Shown here: piece after piece, positions 54,080 through 62,272 of the stretch
How the letters are laid out: every line of letters starts with the position of its first letter
How positions within the stretch are numbered: the stretch's first letter is position 1
NCBI RefSeq assembly: GCF_028550395.1
Contig: NZ_JAQQKW010000004.1
Location: 1 to 64,000 of the forward strand
Reading direction: 5' to 3'
DNA: 64,000 bases
Source of the DNA: Asticcacaulis currens
Lineage (GTDB): Bacteria > Pseudomonadota > Alphaproteobacteria > Caulobacterales > Caulobacteraceae
Notes under the pieces: generated by a model
What the model was told of the DNA's origin: nothing
Seen by the model: the letters and a program-made list of their open reading frames with translations, nothing else
Database searches by the model: none
Translations under genes and position numbers: made by a program

Positions 54080-57001
54080 TTAGAAGTTGAGGCGCAGACC
54101 GATGCGGTAGAAGCGGCCCAGCGTATCATAGAGGGCCGGGTTTACATCGAGACCGGTATTGGTCTGCGGTGACGGCTCCGGATCGACATTGAACAGGTTA
54201 TCGACCTTGAAGTAGGCCGCGACACCCTTGCGGATATTGTAGGTGCCGCCAAGGTCAATATAGGTCGCGCCCTTCATCGTATTGTTGTCGAGCGTCGGAT
54301 TGTTCGAGGTCGAAACCGGGCAACCGCTGCGGCAGACCACATACTGATTACCGATCACACCATCGCTGAACCAGCGCTCTTGCAGGGTGAGGGTGTATTT
54401 CTCTGTCGTGTAGGTCTGGATGAACTGACCTTTCCAGTCCGGAGTCGCGCCGGAGTTCTGGCCGGCGGTCTGAGACGGGATGGTGCCCGGCAGGCCCGGA
54501 ATGGTCGTGAAGTCACGCACATTCGTGGCCAGCGCTCTCAGGATCAGTTCGCCGGGCAGGCCGAGAGGGCGTGCATAGCGGTAGCTGAACTCGTAATCGA
54601 CGCCGCTGGTCTTGATCGAGGCCGCATTGATGCTGCCGACATTAACGTAGGGGTTGGCGCCGGTCAGGTTGAAGGTGCTGCACGCCGAAGGCACGGATCC
54701 GTCGAAGCAGTATTGCACCAGCTGGGTCGCGTTCGGTCCGCCCGAAATCGCGTCGGTCAGTTCGATCTTGTAATAGTCGATCGAGGCGTTGAAGCCCGGC
54801 AGCCACTTCGGATTGGCCAGAACCACGCCGAACGACAGGTTCTTGGCGATTTCCGGCTTCAGATTGGGGTTCGAGCCCTGATTTTGCGACACGGTCAGGG
54901 TCGAGTTGGTGAAGGGGTTGGTGAAGTTCGGCAGGTTGGTCGAAACAATCGGCCCGAACAGGTCGTTCAGGTTCGGTGCCCGCACGTCCTGCGACTGCAC
55001 GGTACGCACGCGGATACCGTCGAACGGGGTATCCCACGTCAGGCCGACCTTCCAAGCGTTGACGCGTCCGGAGGTGCTGTAATCGGTGGCGCGCCCGGCG
55101 GTGTTCAGATTGACCACCCCGGCGGCTTCCGAGTTGATCAGCGGAATGTTGAATTCGAGGAAGGCTTCCTTGACGTTATAGCTGCCGCGACCGTTGCGAT
55201 AATTGCCGGCGTAGAAGTTGCCCCCGCCGGTGCTGAGAAGCGGATCGGCCGGATATTCCGCCGTATAGGGGCTCGATGATCCGTTGCCGTAAGGATCGGC
55301 GACGGCCTTATAGGCTTCGCGACGATATTCGGCGCCGAAGGCCACCGAAACCGGCCCGGCCCACAACGAGAAGGGTTCGCCCGAAACGTTGAAGCTCGCC
55401 ACATCCTGCGTCTGGATGGTGTGCTGGAAGGCGCCCACAGCCGGTTGCAGATAGGCGAGGGCCGAGGCGCTGGGCTTCTGGTTGCCGATGACATTGATCG
55501 GCTGACAGCCATTGGCGCGGGCGACCGGATCGGCGCAGACAATAGCTCCGTTGAGCAGGACGGCGTTGATGGCGGCGGTGAAGCGCGCCTTCAGGAGCAG
55601 ATTGCGGACCTTGATGTCCGAGGTTTCCTTACCGTGCTGGTAGTAGGTGTTGTACGACCAGTCGGTGTTGAACAGGTTGAACTTACCGTTTGCGCCCACG
55701 ACGAAGCGCTCCTGTGTGCGCTCGGTATTGACGCGGATATTGGGCAGGAAGGGCGTCACCGTCCCCAGCTTGAAGCTGGTGATGTTGTTGGTGGTGCAGG
55801 CCTGCGAAATGATCTGCGGCACATAGGGGTTGGCGCACTGGATCGTCAGACCGGCCTGCGTCGTGCCGGGGTTTGGCTGGTTGTGCGTACCGACCTTCGC
55901 CAGATTGATGGTGAAATAGACCTCGTTATTGTCGTCGATATCATAGGAGGTGCGGTTGTAGAAGTTCTGGCGGTTGATGCCCGACTGAAGCGTCGCGCCG
56001 ATCCCCACATTCGCCGAGGTGTCCCCGCCGACGCAGAAGCCGATATAGCAGCCCGCTACCGTGCCCGCCGCGTCCTTTTGCGGCACGCCGTTCGACCCAT
56101 AGACGAAGTTGGTGGGGTTGCCGTTCTGGTCGAAGGCAATGCCCTGAAGCGGGCCGGCGGTGATCAGGCCATATTTGGAGTAGGTATAAGACTGGGCGTG
56201 ATCGACATTCCGGAATTGCGGCAGGCCATTATTGGTAATGCCCGTATTGACCAGGGTCGATGAGCGGTACCAGGTACGTCCATTGGCGGCGTTCTCACCG
56301 AAATCACCGGCTTCGATACCCTGTTCGCGGTGATATTCCAGCGCGGTCGCCGTATGCAAGCGGTCATTGAGGAAGGACTTGCCGAAGGCAACCTGAATAA
56401 CGCCCTGCTTGTCGTCGCCATAGGTGGTCTGACCCAGAGCGATATTGGCCTTGAAGCCTTCGAAGCGGGTATCGGTGACAAAGTTGACGACGCCGCCGAC
56501 GGCATCTGAACCCCATGAGGCCGAGGCCCCGCCATTGACGACATCCACTCGCTTGATCAGCAGTTGCGGCAGCAGGCTGACGTCCACCGCGCCGGTACCG
56601 ATATTGGCCGGAACCACGCGCTGACCATCGAGAAGCGTCAGGGTGCGGCTGACACCCAGACCGCGTAGCGCGAACGAGCTCAGACCCTGCTGACCGCTGG
56701 AGGTGCTGAAGGTGTTGGTGGCGACGCCGCTTGACCCCTGAAGCGAGGGCAGTTGCGCGATGGTCGTGAAGACGTTGGGCTGCGCATTCTGGGCGATTTC
56801 CAGCGCGCCTATGGTGCTGGTGGGGGTAGGCGCCTTAAAGCCGCGCGAAGCAATGCGCGAGGCCGTAACGACGATGGTGCTGTCGTCGGAGGGTTCGGCA
56901 TCTTTCGCCGGTGCGGCTTCCTGTGCAAACGCACCGGCGGCCAGGGTCGCGAGAACCATAGCGGAAACCGAGCTGATGATATGGCGCTTGAAAAGAGGCA
57001 T
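54080..57001 (-). CDS. TonB-dependent outer-membrane receptor, second locus
   Basis: A 973-residue TBDR with signal (MPLFKRHIISSVSAMVLATLA), a TonB-box-like STIVVTASRI near residue 41, a plug (TTIAQLPSLQGSSGVATNTF; LDGQRVVPANIGTGAVDVS; NGGASASWGSDAVGGVVNFV) and a barrel ending in LRLNF. The plug is of the type without STN domain. ATG 57001 has GAAGGGAAAG upstream, and a longer frame to 57139 runs through the promoter and operator. It should import the glycan or oligosaccharide cut by the beta-helix protein. It is divergent from lacI and preceded by a 16-bp LacI operator. Confidence 0.93.
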   Translation of the reverse strand: MPLFKRHIISSVSAMVLATLAAGAFAQEAAPAKDAEPSDDSTIVVTASRIASRGFKAPTPTSTIGALEIAQNAQPNVFTTIAQLPSLQGSSGVATNTFSTSSGQQGLSSFALRGLGVSRTLTLLDGQRVVPANIGTGAVDVSLLPQLLIKRVDVVNGGASASWGSDAVGGVVNFVTDTRFEGFKANIALGQTTYGDDKQGVIQVAFGKSFLNDRLHTATALEYHREQGIEAGDFGENAANGRTWYRSSTLVNTGITNNGLPQFRNVDHAQSYTYSKYGLITAGPLQGIAFDQNGNPTNFVYGSNGVPQKDAAGTVAGCYIGFCVGGDTSANVGIGATLQSGINRQNFYNRTSYDIDDNNEVYFTINLAKVGTHNQPNPGTTQAGLTIQCANPYVPQIISQACTTNNITSFKLGTVTPFLPNIRVNTERTQERFVVGANGKFNLFNTDWSYNTYYQHGKETSDIKVRNLLLKARFTAAINAVLLNGAIVCADPVARANGCQPINVIGNQKPSASALAYLQPAVGAFQHTIQTQDVASFNVSGEPFSLWAGPVSVAFGAEYRREAYKAVADPYGNGSSSPYTAEYPADPLLSTGGGNFYAGNYRNGRGSYNVKEAFLEFNIPLINSEAAGVVNLNTAGRATDYSTSGRVNAWKVGLTWDTPFDGIRVRTVQSQDVRAPNLNDLFGPIVSTNLPNFTNPFTNSTLTVSQNQGSNPNLKPEIAKNLSFGVVLANPKWLPGFNASIDYYKIELTDAISGGPNATQLVQYCFDGSVPSACSTFNLTGANPYVNVGSINAASIKTSGVDYEFSYRYARPLGLPGELILRALATNVRDFTTIPGLPGTIPSQTAGQNSGATPDWKGQFIQTYTTEKYTLTLQERWFSDGVIGNQYVVCRSGCPVSTSNNPTLDNNTMKGATYIDLGGTYNIRKGVAAYFKVDNLFNVDPEPSPQTNTGLDVNPALYDTLGRFYRIGLRLNF

Positions 57002-57030
57002 GTGTGTCTTTCCCTTCACATGAGGCGTCA

Positions 57031-57046
57031 ATGTCAGCGCTATCAT
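57031..57046. promoter_or_regulatory. LacI-family operator O1
   Basis: ATGTCAGCGCTATCAT, 15 bp downstream of the candidate -10 and 30 bp before the TBDR ATG (minus strand). One of three near-identical palindromes with AGCGCT centres. Confidence 0.8.
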
Positions 57047-57053
57047 TGCAAAT

Positions 57054-57082
57054 TGCATACGTTTGCACGTGGTTTTGTGCAA
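57054..57082 (-). promoter_or_regulatory. Candidate promoter of the gluconate-locus TBDR
   Basis: Minus-strand TTGCAC (57082-57077), 17-bp spacer, TATGCA (57059-57054). Operator O1 lies over the expected transcription start, so LacI binding would block initiation. Confidence 0.55.
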
Positions 57083-57214
57083 AATCGACCGCCTTTGGGC
57101 GCTCTTCGAGCACATTGAGGCGGCTGATAGCGGTATCATTGAAGCGGATAGATAAACGACCCGTGTCCAATGCGGTTCGTTCGGCGTTGTTTCCCAGTCA
57201 GATTTTTATTGCCA

Positions 57215-57230
57215 ATGACAGCGCTAACAT
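57215..57230. promoter_or_regulatory. LacI-family operator O2
   Basis: ATGACAGCGCTAACAT, matching O1 and O3 in the AGCGCT core and the ATG/CAT ends. It lies between the TBDR and lacI, allowing DNA looping. Confidence 0.78.
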
Positions 57231-57454
57231 TTCATAACGCAGCTATCGGTCGGACAATTGGTAAATCGGATATGGACCACATGTCAAGCGCCCGACCAAA
57301 TAGTCTGACTTCAATCGATGGCATGTGATAAAAAAGTCAGTAATAACAAAATCAATTTTATTTTATCACCTTGCGGACGATGGAAAGTGGCAGCCGGGCG
57401 ATGGGCATTTTTATGAGCGACGTGTTCGTCCCCCATTGGATTGAAAAATAAAAA

Positions 57455-57470
57455 ATGATAGCGCTGTCAT
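57455..57470. promoter_or_regulatory. LacI-family operator O3
   Basis: ATGATAGCGCTGTCAT, the most symmetric copy, 78 bp before the lacI start; suggests autoregulation. Confidence 0.8.
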
Positions 57471-57547
57471 TGCCATTTTGCGCGATTCGGTGATATGGCT
57501 GAGACAGTGGCCGCCTGGAGCTGGCAAAACGAAACAGGGTGATAATA

Positions 57548-58564
57548 TTGGCCTCACGCGCCTCCAGTACGGGTCGGGCGACCCTTGACGATGTCGCCCG
57601 AATGACGGGTGTCTCGACGATTACGGTGTCGCGCGCCTTTCGCCATCCGGAAAAAGTCTCGGAAGATCTGCGTCGCCGCATCCAGCAGGCGGCCGACGAT
57701 ATCGGCTATGTGCGCAATCGCGCCGCAAGTGCGCTGGCCTCGAACCGCTCGATGAATATTGCCGTTCTGGTCCCATCACTCAGCAATTCTGTGTTTGTCG
57801 AAACCGTCACCGGCATCGAAAAGGTCTTCCGCGAGCACGGCTATCAGATGCTGATGGGGGTCAACCACTATTCGGCCGAAGAGGAGGAAGCGCTGGTGCG
57901 CGCCTATCTGGCCTTTGCGCCTGACGGTATGTTGCTGACCGGTTTCAATCACCGTGATTCCACGCGCAGGCTCCTGGAACAGGCCGGAATTCCTATCGTC
58001 CATATGATGGAGCTGTCCGATCGCGAAGGGGCCTACAGCGTTGGTTTTTCGCAGGAAGCGGCGGCTCAGGCCATGACCGAGCATCTTCTGTCGCGGGGGC
58101 GTCAGCGCATCGCCTTTGTCGCCTCGCAACTCGATCCGCGGACTTTGGCGCGGAATCGGGGGTATCGCGACGCGATTATCCGGGCCGGGCTCTATGAGTC
58201 TCACCGCGAACTGCTGGTGCCGGATCAGTCGTCGGTGGCCTTAGGGGCGGTCCTCCTCAAACGCCTGCTGGAACAGGCCCCTGACACGGACGCCATCTTC
58301 TTCTGTAACGACGACCTGGCGCAGGGGGCCCTGTTCGAATGTCTGCGGCAGGGCATCGCGGTCCCCAACCGGCTGGCCGTTGCCGGGTTCAACGATCTGG
58401 CGATTTCCGAATGTACGGTGCCGTCTTTGACGACCATCAAGACGCCGCGCTATGAGGTCGGGGTCGAGGCGGCGCGAATGCTTCTGGCTCTGATCGAAGG
58501 CGAAACTGTGCCGCGCAAGGTGATAGATCTGGGGTTTCAGTTGCGCGCCAGAGAGAGCACCTGA
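57548..58564 (+). CDS. LacI/GntR-type repressor of the gluconate locus
   Basis: A 338-residue repressor. The N-terminal LacI HTH with hinge is ATLDDVARMTGVSTITVSRA, then AASALASNRS. The periplasmic-binding-like effector domain follows (AVLVPSLSNSVFVETVTGIE; DAIFFCNDDLAQGALFEC; AVAGFNDLAISE). The overall pattern resembles gluconate repressors of the E. coli GntR type. TTG 57548 is chosen because AGGGTG (57535-57540) lies 7 bp upstream; GTG 57539 would be too close to it. Operators O1-O3 lie just upstream. Gluconate or a phosphorylated product is the likely inducer. Confidence 0.9.
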   Translation: MASRASSTGRATLDDVARMTGVSTITVSRAFRHPEKVSEDLRRRIQQAADDIGYVRNRAASALASNRSMNIAVLVPSLSNSVFVETVTGIEKVFREHGYQMLMGVNHYSAEEEEALVRAYLAFAPDGMLLTGFNHRDSTRRLLEQAGIPIVHMMELSDREGAYSVGFSQEAAAQAMTEHLLSRGRQRIAFVASQLDPRTLARNRGYRDAIIRAGLYESHRELLVPDQSSVALGAVLLKRLLEQAPDTDAIFFCNDDLAQGALFECLRQGIAVPNRLAVAGFNDLAISECTVPSLTTIKTPRYEVGVEAARMLLALIEGETVPRKVIDLGFQLRAREST

Positions 58565-58573
58565 GCGTTCAGG
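58560..58573. terminator. Hairpin over the stop codons of lacI and benE-like genes
   Basis: CCTGA (58560-58564) and TCAGG (58569-58573) pair around GCGT; each arm contains one stop codon of the convergent genes. Very short; function uncertain. Confidence 0.35.
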
Positions 58574-59741
58574 ATGCAGGCCTCGGCAAGAGCCGCTTCA
58601 TCGTCAGGGCGACACCTCCGGCTACCAAACCCCAGAAAGCACTGCCAAGGCCCAGAAAGACGACGCCTGAGCCTGTGGCAAGAAAGGTGACGATAGCGGC
58701 GTCACGTTCATCCGGTGTGCTCAGGCTGGTTTCAAGCGCGCTGATGAGCGGCGCAATCAGGGCCAGCCCCGTAACGGCGGCTATGACGGCAGGCGGCAGC
58801 GAAACGAACATGCGCACCAGCGCGGGCGCGAACAGAGCGAGAGCCAGATAGAGGCCTGCGTAGATGACGGCGACGAGCCATCGGCGACCGGCATCTGGAT
58901 GAGCGTCCTGACTGGTGCAGAGGCTGGCCGTAATGGCCGCGAGGTTGACGCCGTGCGCACCGAACGGCGCGGCCAGCAGCGTTGCGAGGCCCGTGGTGGC
59001 AATCAGTGGCCCTGCAGGGGGTTCATAGCCGGCTGAGCGCAGGACGACCAGACCAGGCAGGTTTTGCGACACGAGCGTTACAAGGAACAGAGGCAGACTT
59101 AAGCTGATCAGGGTTGAGATGTCGGCTCGGGGCATTTCAGGCAAAAGCGTGCCGAAGATCGCACCGGGTGGCGGCGCGTGAAGTTCGCCGCGCAGGCCGG
59201 TCCAGGCGATGGCGGTGCCCAGGACCAGAATTAGCGAATAGAGCGGGACCTTTCGGCGGGCTGCCAGAAAGACGACGAGCAAACCGCCAATCAGTACGGG
59301 ATGGGTCGCACTCAGACGGAACAGGTTCAGGCAAAACGGAAGCAGAACTCCGGCCAGCATGGCCGAGGCCACCGCGGCAGGCAGACGCGCGATCAGTCGA
59401 CCGAATAAGGGCGTTACACCGACGACTATCATCATGATGCCGGCAGCGGCGAAGACGGCTGTCGCCGCCGCCCACGAGAGATGCGTTGTGCTGGCGGCTA
59501 ATAGGGCGGCTCCTGGCGTAGACCAGGCCAGAACAACAGGTATGCGATAGCGAAACGAAAGAGCCGCTCCCGCAAGCGCAATGCCCAGACACAGGACCGT
59601 GACGCCAGAGCCCGCTTGCTCGACGGTGGCACCGACGTTCGTAAGAGCCTGTATGACCAGTGGGATCGTTCCACCGAAGCCGACAAAAGTCGCGATGCCA
59701 GCAGCCGACCATGAGGGCAGGGGAGGAAGGCGGATCGCCAT
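58569..59741 (-). CDS. BenE-family transporter (benzoate/H+ symporter type)
   Basis: A 390-residue inner-membrane protein with about 12 membrane segments. BenE-type features are FVGFGGTIPLVIQALTNVGA, VVLAWSTPGAALLAAS (the WSTPGAALLA signature), PLFLVTLVSQNLPGLVVLRS and APFGAHGVNLAAITASLCTS. The family was named for benzoate uptake in Acinetobacter; many members have unknown cargo. ATG 59741 is preceded by GAAAGG, and a longer frame to 59804 adds no family sequence. No benzoate catabolic gene is in the window, so the cargo is open. Confidence 0.88.
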   Translation of the reverse strand: MAIRLPPLPSWSAAGIATFVGFGGTIPLVIQALTNVGATVEQAGSGVTVLCLGIALAGAALSFRYRIPVVLAWSTPGAALLAASTTHLSWAAATAVFAAAGIMMIVVGVTPLFGRLIARLPAAVASAMLAGVLLPFCLNLFRLSATHPVLIGGLLVVFLAARRKVPLYSLILVLGTAIAWTGLRGELHAPPPGAIFGTLLPEMPRADISTLISLSLPLFLVTLVSQNLPGLVVLRSAGYEPPAGPLIATTGLATLLAAPFGAHGVNLAAITASLCTSQDAHPDAGRRWLVAVIYAGLYLALALFAPALVRMFVSLPPAVIAAVTGLALIAPLISALETSLSTPDERDAAIVTFLATGSGVVFLGLGSAFWGLVAGGVALTMKRLLPRPAS

Positions 59742-59778
59742 ATCCGTGAACCTTTCAGAACTTCGTTGAACTGCGGCT

Positions 59779-60723
59779 TCAGTACCCGGCCAACTGGGCC
59801 GCAACGGCTTGAAGCCGGGCCTGTACCCCGGGCTGCTTAAGGGGCTCGACCCGCGCGATCACCTGACCGTCGCGGTCACGCACCTCAAAGGCCAGAGGCG
59901 TCTTGTCTCGGCGTGACAGCGTTTCCCAGGTGACAAGCTCTGCGAAATCTTCACCCGCCGAAGCCGTGGCATGGAGGCTCACGAAAGGAGAGCGGGAGAG
60001 AGCCTGATAAAGCGCCGGGCCCTTGGCAGCAGGGAGTTGAGGGGCGCGACGATAGACCGATTGCGCCAGAAGGCTGCCGGCGTAGGGCTCTGTCAGCGTT
60101 CGATAGTCTTTCCAAATGTCGGCGATGCCAGCCCCGGATTGCATCAGGCCGAGGGTCCGGTCCACCACGTGGCTGGCTTCGTGAAGCAACAGGTAGGGCA
60201 GGGCCCGGGCGTCTCCGGCGCTCACCTGCACGCTCAGACCGGAGCCGTCATCGCTGAACAGCGACTGTTCCTTGCGGGTCAGAAACGTTGACAGGGATTG
60301 ATCGAGTACATCGGCGCGCAGGGTTATGTCGAAGCGCGGCTGGCCATCCGGCCCATCGTACATTCGGGTAAGCGCCGTGCCCGAGCTCGACGGGGCCTCG
60401 ATGAAGCTGAGGCGCGCGAGGTGGCTTTCAAGGATGCGTTGATGAAGGGGCGGCACGCTCTGGATAGCCTGTTCGACCAGAGCCCATTCGTGTTCGGTCA
60501 GCTCATGTCCCTGTGTCCGGCTGGCCCCGGCCTGCGTATAGGCAGCGATTGTGTCCGGATGCGGTGGACCCACTCGCGCTTTAAGTGCTGCGGCCAGGCC
60601 ACCGGGTTGAAAGAGCTGTGCCGCGGCGGGTGACGGAGACGCCAACGGGGCTATCAGAGACAAGCCAATCAAAAGGCCCCAGAGGGCAGGGCTGCGCAGC
60701 GTCAGTCGTTGAGGGGGCCGCAT
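59779..60723 (-). CDS. Exported HExxH protein, putative zinc metallopeptidase
   Basis: A 314-residue protein of no family I recognise. It has an N-terminal signal (SPALWGLLIGLSLIAPLASPSPAAA). His181-Glu-Ala-Ser-His185 inside PYLLLHEASHVVDRTLG is a good HExxH zinc motif, and AGEDFAELVTWE (Glu258 or Glu262) could give the third ligand as in gluzincins. The start ATG 60723 follows GGGGGCC weakly; a longer frame to 60858 has no signal-like sequence. It lies between the BenE-type and alpha/beta hydrolase genes, all on the minus strand but with wide gaps. The catalytic role is an inference from the motif. Confidence 0.6.
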   Translation of the reverse strand: MRPPQRLTLRSPALWGLLIGLSLIAPLASPSPAAAQLFQPGGLAAALKARVGPPHPDTIAAYTQAGASRTQGHELTEHEWALVEQAIQSVPPLHQRILESHLARLSFIEAPSSSGTALTRMYDGPDGQPRFDITLRADVLDQSLSTFLTRKEQSLFSDDGSGLSVQVSAGDARALPYLLLHEASHVVDRTLGLMQSGAGIADIWKDYRTLTEPYAGSLLAQSVYRRAPQLPAAKGPALYQALSRSPFVSLHATASAGEDFAELVTWETLSRRDKTPLAFEVRDRDGQVIARVEPLKQPGVQARLQAVAAQLAGY

Positions 60724-60854
60724 GGGTGAATCTCTTTGGTGCGAAGGGCAAGGGTGGTCGCGATTCATCCGATGCCTGCCTAGCGGCCAGAAAGCAACCC
60801 GAAGCGACAGCGCCCGAGAGGCTGCCGCTCCGGAAGCTAGACCGGGCGGGCGGG

Positions 60855-61637
60855 TCATTGCTCTTTGGACAGGGTTTGCGCCGCCGTGTCGATTGTGTTG
60901 GCTACGACCTGCGCCTGTGACAGGAAAAGGGCATGGCTAGCCGACACCTTGGTGATTTTGGCGTTTATGCGGTGCGCCATGTGCAGCAGCATGGCCTGAT
61001 CAAATGCCTTATCCTCGGTGGCAATAACAGCCCAACTCGGGCGGGTCCGCCAAGCGGCATGGGTCAGTTTGGTGCCAAAAGCCGACAGGTTGATAGGCAC
61101 CTGAGAGTCAGCCATAAAGCCGGCCTCGGCGTCATTGATGTCGTGGGCGAACCCGGACTTGAATTTGTCACGCGCGACATAGGCAAAGCCATCAGTTCGT
61201 GTATCGAGGACAAACGCCGAAGCGGGTGCGAAGCCCTCATATTGCTGAGCGGTCGTTTCACCTGCGTCGGGTGCCAGGGCTGAGACGTACACCAGACCCG
61301 CGACTTTAGGGTCATCACCCGCCTCGGTGATGACCGTTCCGCCCCACGAGTGACCGACGAGAAGGGTCGGACCGTCCTGTTGATCCAGAGCGCGTTTTGT
61401 GGCCGCCACATCATCGGCCAGAGAGGTCAGCGGGTTTTGCACGATGGTCACGCGATAACCGCGCTGGGTCAGCCGGTCATAGACGGCGCGCCAGCCGCTG
61501 CCGTCGGCAAAAGCACCGTGAACCAGCACGACATTTCGGACGGTTTGAGTTTGCGGGATCGCGTCTTTTGCCGAAGCCGGCGAAATCGTCATCAGAGCGA
61601 AGGCGGCCGCGAGGGCCACAGAGTTCATGTTTGTCAT
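60855..61637 (-). CDS. Exported alpha/beta hydrolase
   Basis: A 260-residue alpha/beta hydrolase with a signal (SVALAAAFALMTISPASA). VVLVHGAFADGSGW carries the oxyanion HG, GHSWGG the nucleophilic serine, and SASHALFLSQ the catalytic His region. The family (RsbQ/plant MES-like small esterases) hydrolyses esters. Three ATG codons are stacked; 61637 is preferred since GGAG lies 7 bp upstream. It is divergent from an OhrR/MarR pseudogene, with two ATCGCGATA palindromes in between, and so was probably repressed by it. The loss of the repressor predicts constitutive expression. Confidence 0.85.
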   Translation of the reverse strand: MTNMNSVALAAAFALMTISPASAKDAIPQTQTVRNVVLVHGAFADGSGWRAVYDRLTQRGYRVTIVQNPLTSLADDVAATKRALDQQDGPTLLVGHSWGGTVITEAGDDPKVAGLVYVSALAPDAGETTAQQYEGFAPASAFVLDTRTDGFAYVARDKFKSGFAHDINDAEAGFMADSQVPINLSAFGTKLTHAAWRTRPSWAVIATEDKAFDQAMLLHMAHRINAKITKVSASHALFLSQAQVVANTIDTAAQTLSKEQ

Positions 61638-61667
61638 CGTCATCTCCATATGTTTTCGGAATAAATG

Positions 61668-61679
61668 TTATCGCGATAA
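61668..61679. promoter_or_regulatory. TTATCGCGATAA palindrome, MarR-type operator
   Basis: Perfect 12-bp palindrome about 30 bp upstream of the hydrolase start, one of two ATCGCGATA sites in the divergent gap. Confidence 0.62.
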
Positions 61680-61721
61680 GTTATGAATTAGAGGGCCGAC
61701 GCCTCTCCGTCAAGTGAAAAA

Positions 61722-61733
61722 TTATCGCGATAT
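61722..61733. promoter_or_regulatory. TTATCGCGATAT palindrome, MarR-type operator
   Basis: Second copy, 54 bp from the first, on the regulator side of the divergent gap. A half-site GCGATATTTT follows at about 61742. Confidence 0.58.
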
Positions 61734-61779
61734 TGTTTTTTGCGATATTTTAAGTTACAGAAAGAAAAAGGAGCCAAAC

Positions 61780-62185
61780 ATGCCAGACATCCACAACGAG
61801 GCGCCGCCGCCTCTGGAAGCGCAGCTGTGCTACGCCATCTATTCGGCCGGGATCGCCATTCAGCGCATCTATAAGCCGTTACTGGACGAGCTGGGCCTGA
61901 CCTATCCGCAATATCTGGTGCTCAATGTGTTGTGGCGCCAGGACGGACAAAGTGTCGGCGCGGTGGCTGGTCACCCGTGCGCGCAATCCCCAGAGCGAGC
62001 GTCAGGTGCTGCTCACCTTAACGCCCGCCGGTCGCGCCATGCAGAGCCGGGCCGGGTGTCTGGCACAGGCCCTGCTGGAGGCATCCGGGCAAAGCCCTAA
62101 GGCGCTGGGCGAACTGAATGCTGACATCCGCCGCCTGCGCGATAGTCTTTATACTGGGATTGAGGGTTGGCAGGCGCCAGCCTGA
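61780..62185 (+). pseudogene. OhrR/MarR-family repressor with internal deletion and frameshift
   Basis: The first part (ATG 61780, GGAGCC upstream) encodes LEAQLCYAIYSAGIAIQRIY and LGLTYPQYLVLNVLWRQDG, typical of OhrR. Sequence then jumps, near 61963-61972, to a second frame encoding LVTRARNPQSERQVLLTL, the wing, and a normal OhrR C-terminus ending at 62185. The recognition helix and its surroundings, about 23 residues, are missing, and the frame is shifted. Frame 1 runs on to 62100 as nonsense protein. DNA binding must be lost. The reactive Cys near the N-terminus (QLCYA) is kept. A sequence error cannot explain a missing block of about 70 bp. Confidence 0.82.
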
Positions 62186-62272
62186 CCGCCGCGCAGACCT
62201 CCTTTTTGACGAGCTTGTCAATTGTCTCAACCTGTGAGAGATTTGCGACAAAATAGATAAGAGGGGGATTAA

